Source: Whitmania pigra
Lineage: Eukaryota; Annelida; Clitellata; Hirudinida; Haemopidae
Assembly: GCA_021613335.1 (NCBI GenBank)
Contig: JAJTWR010000383.1
Location: 371,082 to 435,081, forward strand
Length of the DNA stretch: 64,000 bases
Reading direction: 5' to 3'
Shown here: positions 10,180-22,960 of the stretch, piece after piece
Numbering within the stretch: the stretch's first letter is position 1
Layout: each line of letters starts with the position of its first letter
Made by a program: the position numbers and the translations under genes
Notes under the pieces: model-generated
The model's database searches: none
What the model was told of the DNA's origin: nothing
Seen by the model: the letters and a program-made list of their open reading frames with translations, nothing else

Positions 10180-13100
10180 ATGGACATCGATAGTGCACTG
10201 GCTTTGGTTGGCGGATGGAAAAGATGGAACTTGTTCATGTATTTTCTTGTTGGAATAGCCCTGAGTTTACCGCTCGCTTGGCAAAGTCTTAGTATTGTCT
10301 TTGTCGGTGAGTCTGGTTTTGATGATATTATGGGTTTCACATGATTTACAATTATTGTATTGTAGCAACTATTATAATCAACCTTTGCAGTTTTATTACT
10401 GTTATTGGAGACGATTTATTTTAAGTCTGAGGTATTCGTAACCTAGCATTTCGATCTTTGTCCTGAAATGAGAGAGGAAGATAAACTTATGGCTATCACG
10501 TCACCAAATGTATGGCGTTCCTGCATGCAGCGTCAATAACAACAATCGTTATGTGTCGTGTTCGCAACCCAGTCTGCACTGCCAGAGAGCGCCCTCGAGT
10601 AGGGACGCTACATAAAAGTTGGAGCGACTTAGAACTGCCTTCACATCATATCCGGATGCATAAGGCACTGCAAAAATCGCTTAAATACAAATACATACAT
10701 GTGTTACTATTTTTTCTCAATACGATCCGAGTCACCAAATGAAATTTCAAGTCCCTAGGTATATTGCCCACAGGCTCCAAAATCATTTTTTTATGCGAGA
10801 AAGACTTAAAAAACATATAAATCGCATAAAACGTAATAATGTATATAATAAGTTCATATTTTTTTATCGATACTTATTAAAAAAATTGTCTTTAAAATTG
10901 TGCAAAAACAAGGTAATATTAAAAATATGATTCTGTACTATCCATGCCTTACCTAAAAGTATTTTGTCTTATGTCTTCATCATTGAAGTTGGCTAAGTAT
11001 GTCATTATTAATATTATATAGGCACAAGTTAAACGTTACATAATTTTTAGTAATAATTTAAGATGAGGGTGGGCCCTAAAAGATCGCTGATCTCTGGGCA
11101 CATGCCATCCACCCCTCTCAGCTGCCCTGATTACAATAATTCAATTACCTCATACTTTCAAAAAACGTGATCATTTCACCAAGTCCCTTAGCCATTTGGT
11201 TCACTCTGAAAACTAGTATTGTATATAATTAACTTTTATTTTATTAATATGATGATAATTGCCAAAACGAGGAATCAACATTTAATAGGTGAGGTGACAA
11301 ACCTATATTGCCTGTACATTTCATTTACATGACAAATTGTTGAGCATCTGCTTGTTGAGTTGACATTTTAAAAACATTTTATACTTAATATTAGTCGATA
11401 TGACCCCTTTAACTTAGAAAGTATTTGATCATGATGGCGTTAATGAGTAGCGTAATCATGAATTACAATTAATTTGAACATAACAATGTCAAATACTTTA
11501 ACTTAATGATTTAATGGCCTAGTTATAAAGTTCATGGCTTGAAACTACTGAAGAAAATAAATGCTGAACCCAGGATGGGAACCACCACATTCCTGCGGGA
11601 AGAATCAAAGAAACATCACAAACATCAAACTTTCCCAGACGTGGTCAAATCTGAGTGAACGAAATAAAAGTCATTATGATTCAAAATGCTACATTGAAAA
11701 ATATGATAATCACACTGGTGATGTTTCTGTTGAGAAGTGCAATGAATGGACATTTGAAAACAATGGCTACCATACTATTGTGGAGGAGGTACAGATTTTC
11801 ATTTATTTTGAATGCTTTTGGGTTTTCAACTTTCAACTTAAGCTATGTTATTTGATTAAGCAATTTCTGGAAAATTTGTAATGTAATAAATATTATCAAT
11901 AATACCAGGAAAAGTCCACATAAATATTTTTGATTTTATGATTCTCGTTGGCATCATAGACAATTTTAAATTTTAAAGTAAAATTATATATAAATTTTAC
12001 GCCGATAAAAACATAAAATGATTATGAAAAACCTTTTTTCAATTCCTTCCGTCAGTGGGGTTTGATCTGCGATTCGAACTACTTGGCCGAATTGGCCCAA
12101 ACCATGTACCAATTCGGTTCACTCATTGGAGACATATTTTTCTTCCTGATGGACAGGTATGGTCGAAAGAGACTCCATATCATCACCCACATCTGCATCT
12201 GCATCATCGGCTTGATTAATGCTAACTCGGTAAACTACGTAATGTTTGCTCTGAGTAAAGTCACTCTTGGATTCCTCGCAGAGGCAAGGAATACATTCAT
12301 ATCCAAAGACATGCTGATTTGTTTTTCATTTCTTCAAAATATTTGCCTCGATAATTTGTGATATATCTGTTTATGTTATTATTATTAATAATTCCAGCTC
12401 GATATTACTAGTCTAGTGAATTGATTCTACAGTTAAAGAAATCGCGCTTAGAAGTAATACGTCAACTAATTATTTAATTATTAGGCCGATAGGTGGCTGA
12501 CAAACATATTCCAAATTTGAAAAATGTCAAATGAGAATATTCAGTTTTAGGAGTACCATGATCAAGTTTATTTTTAATCAGATCTCTCTCTGAAGGAAAA
12601 TTTAATTGAACTATTAGAATAGACACAATGAGTTAACAAATTGCATGTACATAATTTATTAATAGTAAAAACATATGGATTTAAAAATTTAGTTAATTCA
12701 TAGTAATAGAAATATTTAATGACTGAACATTTAACATATTGATTCTTTTTTGTTATGATATTCGGATTTGAATTCTTTAACTGGAACAGCCAGTCCATCA
12801 GCAGGAGTATATTTCTTCGATTGTACTTTTGTAAACTAAAAGTAGTATTTGTAGATATTATATTTGTAATTATGCGAATTTATAACTTTATTTAATGTCA
12901 TATTATATAAACTTATATTTAATGAAAAAATGTTTTTCAGATTAACAACACATCAGGTTCTATGCTCTTACTGGAATTCTTCGACGCTAAACGCAGGACA
13001 ATGCCTGGCATTTTTCTCGAGAACCTTTGGACTTTGTGTTACATCATTTTACCAGGGTTGGGTTACTTGATCAAAGACTGGAGCTTTCTGCAGAGGACCA

Positions 13101-16100
13101 TTTCATTGGCATCTCTGATTTTGGCATTGCTAATCATGTGGGTTTTTATTTCGAAGATTAACTTGGTTTAGAAATTTATTGATAACCTTTAAGGGATTGT
13201 TACCTCCAAATTACTCCTTGATTACAACCATATTGATTTTTTGAAAAATCAGTCTTCACACATTAGACAAAATAAAAATGTTTGAAGTATTTCTTTACAG
13301 ATCGATACCAGAGTCTCCTTCCTGGCTGATAACCAGAGGTCAAACCGAGAAGGCAGACAAAATCCTTCGAAATATCGCAAGATGGAACCAAGTCTTAGTA
13401 TGCCAAATTTTAATAAACTACAACATAACATTTAAAATTATTAATTGAGAATTTAAAAGTGAAGCACATCATCTAGACCAGGGGTTTCCAGCCTTTTTGT
13501 GCCCACGGCTCCCTTAGAGCAGTGGTTCTCAACCCCCGGTCCGTGAATCAAATGGTACCGGGCCGCCCAAGAAACAATAAATTATTTCCATTTTATTAAA
13601 AAAATTAAAATAGTTTATAGGGCTTGAGAACAACCGCTGCCATCTCTTTCTTAGCGTGTTCGGTAAAATTATTGAGTCTGATTTTGTAACATTTTAAGAA
13701 TAACGATCAACTTACTAAAAAATGATACACTTTTTAATTAAATTAAATTTTTTATTTAAAATAATTTTTAATTAATCTAATTAAGTGATTACAGTGAAGT
13801 AATTTCATTATTATCTTTTTTCCTTTTCATTGTGGGACACTGAACTTCGCCCCATAACTTCACCAGGCTCCAATCGTGCAGGAAATTATATAATTAATTT
13901 TTGTAATTTTATTACGTAATATTCAACTCCACCTCCCCGGTCCGCGGCGAAAAAAAGGTTGAGAACCACTGCCTTAGAGGACAAAATGTGGTCCACGGCC
14001 CCCCTATCAAAATTTTTCAAGAAAAAAGTAATGAACAACAATTTAATGTCAAAAAAACCATACAATGTATTTTCAAAGCAAGTTTTTAATGTGAAGATTG
14101 CTCCTGCTTCTGGTTCACAAGTAGATGGAATCTGGGCTTTGATTTTGACAGGGCCATTCTCATGTCATCCTTTGCATCAAGTTTATTTTGCTATTTTGTT
14201 TTGATTGTCAGCAGGGTTGAAAATCCAGCTTCACAGAGGTAGGTTGTCACAAAAGGAATGATGGATGTCATGGCTGTTTGGGCGAGAACTGGGTATGGTA
14301 TCATCATGGAGCATCAAAAGTCAGCCAAACTTTTGATCTGAAACTCCCTCTTTATCAACTCTTTGTGCCTCAGATAAATGAGATCATCTTTGGCCAAGTC
14401 CTGATCATCCACACTTTAAAAATTGACCAAAAGTGGATTCCTGACCCAGGCATTATAGGGCTGCAACTTTTTCGTAATAAAGTAGTCATGAAATAATGCC
14501 ATCAGAGTTCCTAGGTAAGCCAAAATGTCGCCTTTAAGAGAAAATGGTATGGTGCCAACTGCCTCCAGACTGAGTTGCAGAGACTCTTCTAACCTTGGAA
14601 AATTGGCAAAGTTGTTATTTTCCATTCTTCTGATCCACAGAGGCAGCTTCTCCAGAAATGAGCCTAGTTTCTCACAAGCATCAATAACAATCATGTTAGG
14701 ACCCTGAATCTTAGTATAAGCTTATTTAAATGGGTGAAAATGTCAGCCAAATTTGCTTGTGATAGGCTGAATTCTGTCAGACAAAATTTACTTTAAAGGT
14801 CACTCTGTTTCTCTCGTAAGAACATGGACACCTCAATATTAAATTTTTTGCCAAAATGACTTTCCTGTACTTTATCATAAACTTTGCTCCATACTCGTTA
14901 CTTGTGCATAAATATTATTCTCGTATTTTTTAAAAAATTAGTTTAAAAATAAATTTGCAAATTTTTTATGCTCCACGGCTCCCAGGTTGGGAACCCCTGA
15001 TCTAGACACTTTTTGGCTCTGATGAACAAATTTGTGAAAGAAATCCATATTTTTCTAAATTTGTTTTATAAAATTATTAAAAATTTTCTTTTTAAATAAT
15101 TATGCTTAATTGGCAAAGTTAAATTTCAGTAATTATTAAATTAAAGTAATTATATAGTTTAAATTGTTATCAATAACGGGGTCGAAACATGTGCTCCATT
15201 TTAAGAAATAAGTAGCCTTTACCTATTGCACAAAATGTGACATAAGCAGATTTCAGGTCCTTAGATAGAATTGTAGATGTCTATTACATATGTTGAGATT
15301 TAATGCATACATTTTCTTTCAGCTAGATCCAAAGACTGTGCTAGTCTCTGAAATTCTAAAACCGATCGAGCAAACAGTCGAAAAACAAAATGATAAAATA
15401 TCTGAAAAGGCATCTTTTGCTTCAAGAGATACAAAAAAAGAAAACGATAAAAAGAAAAGTTCTCCAAGATTTAAAACTGACGAGAAAATTGTAAATTATA
15501 CATTTACTCTTAAACCATCCACCAACCAACCCATAAAGAGCTCGAAATTTAAGCACCTCTTAGATCCAGTCATACTTAAGTGTCTCGCTATTCTGAGCCT
15601 ATTGTGGTGAGTATTTCTATACATATGTTTATTTTCATATAAAATTTCTTTATAACTTTAGGATGAAAAAGTTAAACATTTCAAATAAGCTTTAAATTTA
15701 TTTAGTTTTTCACCTTTATTAATTTTACATAAGCAGTTTGACCTTATTTTAAATATGGAATGGATGACATTGTTATTATATGAAGTACGATGAAAACGTT
15801 ACTATGTTGACATTAACTTCTTAGTTTGATTCCTTAAATAATTTTTTAAGGTTCTCGAACTGCCTCATGTTTTACGGTATCATTTTGGCAAGTCCGAATC
15901 TACAAGGAGATCGTTTCTTAAATTTCGTTCTTTTGGGACTTGTTGATGTTCCTGCCGTAGTTATGGCTTTTCTTTTAAATAAGAAGTATAACATAAAAGT
16001 GCATCAACTTCAATTATAAATTTAACATGTTATTGTCAAACAATTCGAAATAATCGCATTAAAAAGAAGTTACAAAAATAAGAATATTTTCAGACTGGGG

Positions 16101-17390
16101 AGAAGATTAACATGTTCCGCAACTTCGTTTTTGGCTGGTTGTTTTATGGCTGCAATCGTCTTCATCCCCAGAGACACAGGTGTGTTATATTGATCAAATT
16201 GTTGTTAACGTTTTATATTTATATTTTGTGATTTAAAAATTAAAATATAATTTCGCCATACTACTGCCACAACAACAGCCACACATAGACTTTTCGAAAT
16301 GAATATATTGAGGATTTAGATTTATTGGGGCTTCAATTCCAAGATTCTGATTAATGCATGTAATAAATTAAGTAATTGATTTTTTAATTAGATATTATTG
16401 CAAAAAATAGGATACTAGATTTATAAACCTTATTCCCTACATATCATCTATATAGATATAAATATTGTATAAATATATACGGTTCGTTTATTCAGATAAT
16501 ATATATATATTTTTTTATTTATTTATTTTCTAATAAATATTTTTACGATGGATTTTCCGTTTGCCGTGATTACAAACAATTTACATATGAAGAAATAAGA
16601 TTTAGTGACCGCTTTAAAAGTAACTTATAATTACTAGAATTATTCTTGCTGAATGACCACTTGAATTTAATGTTATTGACATTAAAATTAAGAAGGGTTT
16701 AAATAAAATAATAACTAATAAATAACAATAATAACGTAGGAAATACAAAAAAAGGTCCAGCTTAAATGTTAAATAATATGTGGCTAATACAAAAATTTAT
16801 AAAATTATATTATTCAGAAACAATGAGTTGGCTAAACTTGGCATTCGTCATCTTTGCAAAATTATTCGTCTCAGCCTCCTTCGCAATCATGGTACTTTAC
16901 ACAAGAGAGGTTTTCCCAACTAATATCAGGTGAAGTTATTAAATATGAACAAATTAAGTTATTACTGGTGGACTTTTTATGTTATTACAATTCTTCCATT
17001 CAATTTCTTTATATTTTATGAACACCTTATAAATGGAGGTATCGTTTAATGTTTCAGAGGCACCTGTTGTGGTGTTTGTCAGGTGTGTGGACGTATCGGA
17101 TCATTAGCAGCACCAATGGCAGCCTACATGGTCTGCTTACAACCAATTTAATTTATGATTTAATATTATTTGTTTTCAAAATAAAATAATATCTACAAAA
17201 GACCAAAACTGAAAATTTGTTCTGGGTTCCCAACATTCTGTTCGGTGTGGTGTCCATAATCGTCAGCTTCCTGCTTCTGTTCCTACCCGAGACCAACAAC
17301 CAGCCCTTACCAGAAACTGTCGAGGACTGCCACAAGTTGAATTCCAACAAGTTCTTCAATTGTCAGAAGGATGCTTATGAACATTTTTAA
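10180..17390 (+). CDS. SLC22-like organic ion transporter, copy B (11 exons, 580 aa)
   Basis: Exons: 10180-10306, 11574-11788, 12056-12283, 12941-13137, 13301-13397, 15323-15606, 15851-15985, 16094-16179, 16818-16929, 17058-17130, 17202-17390; 1743 nt, open to TAA. Exon 2 is 15 nt shorter than in copies A and C-E. MFS motif DRYGRKR at about residues 147-153, PESP at about 259-262, C-terminal LPETNNQPLPETVEDCHK. It is predicted to be a 12-span plasma-membrane carrier of organic ions, substrate unknown. The donor of intron 3 is GC (GAG/GCAAGG), a recognised GC-AG class donor. Introns 1 and 5 hold a SINE and a nested pair of hAT elements. The start MDIDSALALVGGWKRW is shared with copies C-E. Possible poly(A) signal AATAAA at 17395-17400. 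Confidence 0.88.
10507..10715 (+). mobile_element. tRNA-derived SINE, family 2 (5'-truncated)
   Basis: In intron 1 of copy B. It shares the body of the element at 51781-51990: a GCGTTCCTGCA start, a degraded B box (GTGTTCGCAACCC), a CTTCACATC...CCGGATACATAAGGCA-like segment and a final ATCGCTTAAA followed by A-rich tail. The tRNA A-box part is missing or decayed. Confidence 0.6.
13479..14999 (-). mobile_element. hAT element with transposase remnant (1.5 kb), 8-bp TSD
   Basis: Ends CAGGGGTTTCCAGCC and (reverse) CAGGGGTTCCCAACC, flanked by ATCTAGAC on both sides (13471-13478, 15000-15007). The minus strand around 14416-14694 encodes a segment with FLEKLPLWIRRMENNNFANFP, resembling the hAT transposases domesticated in ZBED/GTF2IRD2-type vertebrate proteins. 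The frame is broken. Located in intron 5 of copy B; it contains another hAT at 13520-13971. Confidence 0.8.
13520..13971. mobile_element. nested non-autonomous hAT (452 bp), 8-bp TSD
   Basis: Perfect inverted ends CAGTGGTTCTCAACC / GGTTGAGAACCACTG, with target duplication CCTTAGAG (13512-13519, 13972-13979). It lies inside the hAT element at 13479-14999 and so is younger. No coding capacity. Confidence 0.88.
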
Positions 17391-18115
17391 TCTGAATAAA
17401 TAATGAATTAAGTCATTGATAATGATTTTGAATGCAAAGAATATTTTAGCATATTGATGTTTCAATTAAAGTTTTGTACAAATATTTATGAATGCTTTAT
17501 AAAATTTCAATGAAAATGACAGTAAAAATAACTTAATAGGTTTTACACCTCTTTATTTTACATTGTCATTTAATTTCACAATTGAAAAAACTGATAACTG
17601 CCCACACAAATATTTTTGGTTATGTTGTCGAAACCGCCAGTCCCTTCTCGTGTAAAATGGTAGTGGAATCTTTCTGCCAAATTTGTTACAAAAGGGGGTC
17701 ATTGTGTATCTGATTGGTGGAAGCAGAAAACATTTGAGCGACGCTTGACAGTGCCGTGGTTGTCAGTTTGTCTGCCTGGACGTAAAACGCCTAAACCTTA
17801 TGATTATAGCTGAAAATGGTTGGTTTCTCAAATAATGAACTTTGTACAGAATTTTATTTAAGAGGCTGGGCAAGCTAATAGCACGTTTCTGTCTTACCCG
17901 ACAGAGTTCATTCAAACATGAATGTAAGATCTTAATATGACATTGAGCTCATCAGGCGACATCCTTAAAAGTCTGAACCTTTTTGATGTTTGTGATTTTG
18001 TTTTATTTCTATCAAAAATTTCGCACGATCTCAACACGTGTTTTGCATTTGCTATTAATAACAAACTTCTAAAACCTTTCGTCAAATATCGTAAAGAAAC
18101 GTCAGATGATCATTA
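17391..18115. other. spacer with family-shared 3' and 5' flanks
   Basis: The first part (17391-17600) is the 3' flank of copy B and recurs after the remnant ending at 42061. The part from about 17790 is the upstream block that recurs before copies C, D and E. It is duplicated gene flank rather than an unrelated gene. Confidence 0.5.
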
Positions 18116-18686
18116 ATGGACATCGGTAGTGCACTGGCTCTGGTTGGCGGATGGAAAAGATGGAACTTTTTAATGTAGGTCCTTGTTGGAACAGCCCTGA
18201 GTATACCAATAGCTTAACAGGGTCTTAGTGTTGTCTTTGTCGGTTATTTTGGTTCTTATGATGTAATAAGTTTCATATAATAATAGTGCATTGTGACAAA
18301 TATTATATGTTATTATTGTTAAGGAAGGGCAAAGGTTAACCTTAAAAGTTACTAACTCTTAGTTAATATATTTGTTAGCAAATAGCAAAGTTTAACTAAG
18401 TTAAAAAATCCAACTTAGTGTAAAGAAAATATTAGTTAACTTCAGAATATTCACAAAATGCCAAGTTAGCAAATAATTGCTTTCAAACAATTTCTAAATA
18501 AAAAAAATCATTTTATTACCGATGTGAGACTCTGAGCTTTGGCCATCTTTAATAATCAACATTTTCCTGCTTCTGTTCCTACTCGAGATCATCAACCAGC
18601 CCTTACCAGAAACTGCCGAGGATTGCCACAAGTTGAATGCCAACAAGTTCTTCAATTGTCAGAAGGATGCTTATGAACATTTTTAA
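18116..18686 (+). pseudogene. internally deleted SLC22-like pseudogene (exon 1 joined to exon 11)
   Basis: The ATG at 18116 begins a copy of exon 1 (MDIGSALALVGGWKRW), stopped by TAG after FLM. At about 18563-18686 the 3' part of exon 11 follows (CCAGAAACTGCCGAGG to AACATTTTTAA). Exons 2-10 are missing. The upstream block is intact, so a whole gene stood here and lost its middle. Confidence 0.8.
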
Positions 18687-18939
18687 TCTGAATTAACAAT
18701 GAATTAAGTTATTGATAAAATGTTAATAAAAATCACTGATTTGTATAAATTTGAGAATAAGTTAATAATATTGATTTTGTGGCGACGATTACTTCAGCAC
18801 ATTATAAATGATGTTTAAATAAAACATTAGTGCAAAAATTTATCAATGCTTTGAGAAATTTCGATAAAAATGACAATACAAATAACTCAACAATGTTTAC
18901 TCCTCTACTTTAAATCATTATTTAATGTGACATTTGTAC

Positions 18940-19194
18940 AAATAATGAATTCAAAATATTGTTTGTGAGGCTGTGCCAGCTAAGAATATGTTTTGGCCTT
19001 AGGCGGCTGAGGTCATTCAAACGTGAAAGTAAAGTTCTTGATGTGGTTTTGAGCTCATCAGGCGACATGCTTAAAAGTCTGAACCAAAGGGGTTGTTTTG
19101 TTTTATTTCAATCGAAGCTCTCGAATAATTTCAACACGTGTTTTGCATTTGCTACGAATAACGACCTTCTGAAATATCGTAAAGACAATCATTA
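18940..19194 (+). promoter_or_regulatory. conserved upstream block of copy C
   Basis: Nearly the same sequence stands before copy D (31500-31681) and, more diverged, before copies B and E. It includes GTGCCAGCTAAGAATATG, ACACGTGTTTTGCATTTGC and ACGACCTTCTGAAATATCG just before the ATG. Assigned as promoter/5' UTR by position; no TATA box is obvious. Confidence 0.35.
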
Positions 19195-19608
19195 ATGGAC
19201 ATCGATAGTGCACTGGCTCTGGTTGGAGGATGGAAAAGATGGAACTTGTTCATGTATGTCCTTGTTGGAACATCCCTGAGTTTACAAATATGTTGGCAGG
19301 GTCTTAGCATTGTCTTTGTCGGTGAGTCTGATTGTGATGATGACATTGGTTGCACATAACAATAACGAAATGTAACAAATATTATAAGTTACTTTTGTCT
19401 TATTATCGTTATTGAATTTATCTCATTTTTTATCGTGTACAAAACTACGTACAATGACCAGACAACATCTCTGCAGATTACGTAATGATTCTTCACATTT
19501 TAAATCAGGATGCTGATTTCAGATAAGAATGATGCCCTTCGTCTTCGTTTCGATCATGACCACCGATCAATGATACATATGATTTTTTGTTACAGTAAAA
19601 ACTGGCTC

Positions 19609-19626
19609 TAATATATATATATATAT
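19609..19626. repeat. (TA)n microsatellite
   Basis: A short perfect AT/TA run in intron 1 of copy C. Confidence 0.8.
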
Positions 19627-20639
19627 AATCTTTATCTTTGCAGCCAAAACATGACCCTATGAGCAATTTTGCCCTATATTTTTGTGTCTATGTTAAACCA
19701 TAGGAAATGGTAAACCAATCAAAATTGATAATTAGAAGACAATTTATCACATTTTTAACAAGACATAAGAAGAAAATGTTTAAATTAAAAAAAAACCGTG
19801 CCTATAGGCAAGGTTTGGAACTCTTTCAGGCATGCTTTTATTAAGGTTTGACAGGTTCTTAATTTAGCACGGTCATTAAGCTTCAAATTGTATTACCCCC
19901 CCCCAAAAAAAAAATCCGTTCTTTAAAAAATAAACGTCTCTAGAAGCAGTTTTTCCCTTTATCAAGGTGCCCGTGAAGAAAGTTTTTATTGTATTTTTAT
20001 TTTAATATAAATCTATTGTTGTGGCCGTGCATACGCCAAACTTTTACCACGGGTTATCAATTTCAGAGTTAGTGGATCAGTATTGAAACGAAAACCAACT
20101 GGCCGACCAACAGGACAACTATAACTCCGGCGTCAGTGACCTGACTGTAATTAATTATTATATTTATTGTATTAAATTGTTGCACTTTATTTTATGTCGC
20201 GGAGGTGTGAGTTAACGCGATGCTGCGTTTTGTTGTCTGTCTGAGCGCAGTAAGACCTTTTGCTGCATGTGTATGCAAGGCGATATGCAGACGACAGTAG
20301 AGCTCTTAGGCTGGCGGAGGTCAGAGAGAATGTTGAGCGAGAGTGACAGACGAGTTTTGAGTTTTATGAAAGGTTTTGTGAGCAACTGTTTTAGAGATTA
20401 TTGTATGTAATTATTGTTTAAATATTGGTTGTGTCTATGTTCACATGACATAATATCGTAATATCGTCCGAAGTTACTGCATACTTTCGATTTTCTCACT
20501 TCACTAAATCTAGATACACTGGATTTTAAGCGGTTAGAATTTGTCAAAACGTTCTACCTTACCTTTTCCCTTCTCACATCAAAACTCGCTAACCTCTCTT
20601 TCAGTGACTGCACATACCAATCATAAGATAGCACAGGTA

Positions 20640-21240
20640 TAGCTACCATCTGTATGCTGACGATACCAGCATTCATGTACCCGTCTCATCAACCACTATG
20701 ACAGACCTACAAAATGCTGATGAATGTATCCAGAAGATTCAAGACTGGCATCTTGTAAACCAGCTCCAACTGAACCCATCCAAATTCGAAGCCATGATTC
20801 TAGACAACCGTCGCTCCCTACAGAGACTCAGTGTCGCCTCTGTTCGCATTGCCAACACCAGCATTGAGCTATCCAGCACCATAAAACTGCTCGGGGCTAC
20901 TCTTGACAGCACTCTTTGCTTCGAGAGACACGTTTCCACAGTAGTCAGAACATACAGCTATCAACTATGGGCTTTACCATGCCACATCAGGCACTTTCTT
21001 ACTGTTGATGTGGTCTGCCGTTGCCTCATCTTGTCAAGGCTCGACTACTGCAACTCCTTTCTACATCAACTATCCTCTGCTTTTCTCCGGAAACTGCAGA
21101 GGATTCAAAACAAAGCAGCCTAACTTGTGGTAGGAGGCGACGCCGAACCAACCGAAGCATTGCTATTAATGCATTGGTTTTCAGTTGCTGATAGAATTAA
21201 GGTTGATTTCCAGGCCTTTCAATGTTACAAAATGGAAAAT
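20640..21240 (+). mobile_element. L2/CR1-like LINE reverse-transcriptase fragment
   Basis: Forward frame: YADDT catalytic box at about 20653-20667, then DWHLVNQLQLNPSKFEA, LLGATLDSTL, LSRLDYCNSFL and LQRIQNKAA. All are standard motifs of the second half of an L2/CR1 reverse transcriptase. The frame stops at 21121 (TAA), although similarity continues (LLMHWFSVADRI). The 5' half is missing. Located in intron 1 of copy C and absent from the same intron of copy D. The GC-richer segment upstream (20020-20600) is unassigned. Confidence 0.85.
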
Positions 21241-22561
21241 TATCAACAACGTCAAACCCTTTCACTTAATTAATAACTCATTTAATTGCAGAGATATGAG
21301 GTTGGTTATACTGAAGCAAATAAATGTTGATCTTTGCAGGATGGGAACCTCCACATTCCTGCGTGAAATCAGCAACCGAGAAGAGTCAAATAAACACCAT
21401 ACACATCGAACTTTCTCAGACGTGGTCAAATCTGAGTGTACGAAATCAAGGTCATTTTGATTCAAGATGTTTCGCTGAAAAATACAACAATGAGACTGGT
21501 GATTTTTCAATAGTGAAGTGTAGTAAATGGACATTTGAAAACAATGGTTACCATACTGTCGTCGAAGAGGTATAGATTTTCAGATATTTCTAATATTTTT
21601 GGTTTTTCCCACTTTCATTTTAAAATACATAATTTTACATTTTAAGTCAAATAACTGGGGGATCCTAGTAAAATTCTAATATGATAAATATTATCACTAA
21701 ACGTTTGTCAGGGAAAGATTCGCATAAATTCCTTTGAACTCATGATTCACGTTGGCAGCATAGACATAATTTCAATAAATTTAAAGTGAATTTTTTTTTT
21801 AATTTATGCTTCATGTTTAATATGCTTACGACAAAAAAAAACATGAAATAATTATGTAATAATTAAAACCTTTTTTCTCGTCCTTCCGTCAGTGGGGTTT
21901 CGTCTGCGATTTGAACTATATGGCCGAATTGTCTCAAACCTTCTACCAATTGGGTTCAATAATTGGAAATATTTTTTCCTTCCTAATGGATTGGTATGGT
22001 CGAAAGAGTCTCCATATCATCACCCACATCTGCATCTGCATCATTGGTTTGATCAACGCTTATTCGATAAACTACGTAATGTTTGCTCTGAGTAAAGTCA
22101 TTCTGGGATTACTCGTAGAGGCAAGAAATGTATATACACATATAATTCATAACCAAAGATATGCTAGCTTTATTAATCATTCCTTAAAGATATTTGATTT
22201 GGCAATCTTACACTGTAATATCATTTTCTGTGATTAACAAAAATAATAAAATTTCCGCCTAATAAAACCGTAAGGCCGAAATCAGTAAATCACTAGATAA
22301 CAAATTTAAGGATCACATTTTGAAGTAAGATCATATACAGTAAAAGCTGCAAAACATCTTGATTGAGGGGGAAAGATGTCTAAGGACTTTCTAAGAATAG
22401 ATTTTTTGTTTTACAATTTTAGTCTTAATTAAAGTATTAAATTAATAAACTGCCAAATTTTAATAAAATCCAATCTGAAATGGTTCCAAAACATGCTTAT
22501 AAGACACATTTTTAAAAGTAAAATAAAATTATTTGAAAGTGGGCGATAAAGTATCTTAAGG

Positions 22562-22960
22562 AATTGACCCGGGAACAAACTAGTAAGTTAACTAATAAGT
22601 TTATTAGAGCAAATATTCATTTAACGGAACTGAACAACCGACTTTTTCAACCTCGGGCTCCTCAAAGCTGTCAACCACCAAAATGCTTATGTTAATTTCA
22701 GCCAAGGTCTCCTCAGCACCGTCCTCATCACCCAGCTCATCCCTCAGCTCCTCCCCTATTGCTCACATGGAAGCAACGCTTTGATTTCTCCCAAAGTGCT
22801 TCCACTTGCCATTTAATCGGTTTTCGTATCAACCGATGATTCAGGAATTTGTTGCTTTGAATGGAGGATGTGAAACAACTTATGACAATGAGCTTTGTTT
22901 CTACACATATGATCTTACATTTGCGATAATTTCCAAAAAAGTTTGGAATAGACATCTGAG
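22562..22960. repeat. unclassified interspersed repeat in intron 3 of copy C
   Basis: Begins near AACTAGTAAGTTAACTAATA and includes a GC-richer segment (CTCAGCACCGTCCTC...). The same block is at 34105-34390 in copy D, and its first ~80 bp recur at 30085-30160 and, weaker, near 31215. On the minus strand the segment around 34358-34585 of copy D is open for 75 codons, but I recognise no family. Likely a decayed element. Confidence 0.4.

Noticed and set aside
17153..17359. Minus-strand frames such as MKNLLEFNLWQSSTVSGKG, also at 26380 and 40246
   Set aside because: They are the antisense of exon 11 of copies B, C and D; they recur only because that exon is conserved.
20020..20600. Possible solo LTR in intron 1 of copy C
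   Set aside because: The segment is GC-richer and missing from copy D, but I could not define TG...CA ends, a target duplication or a poly(A) signal with confidence.
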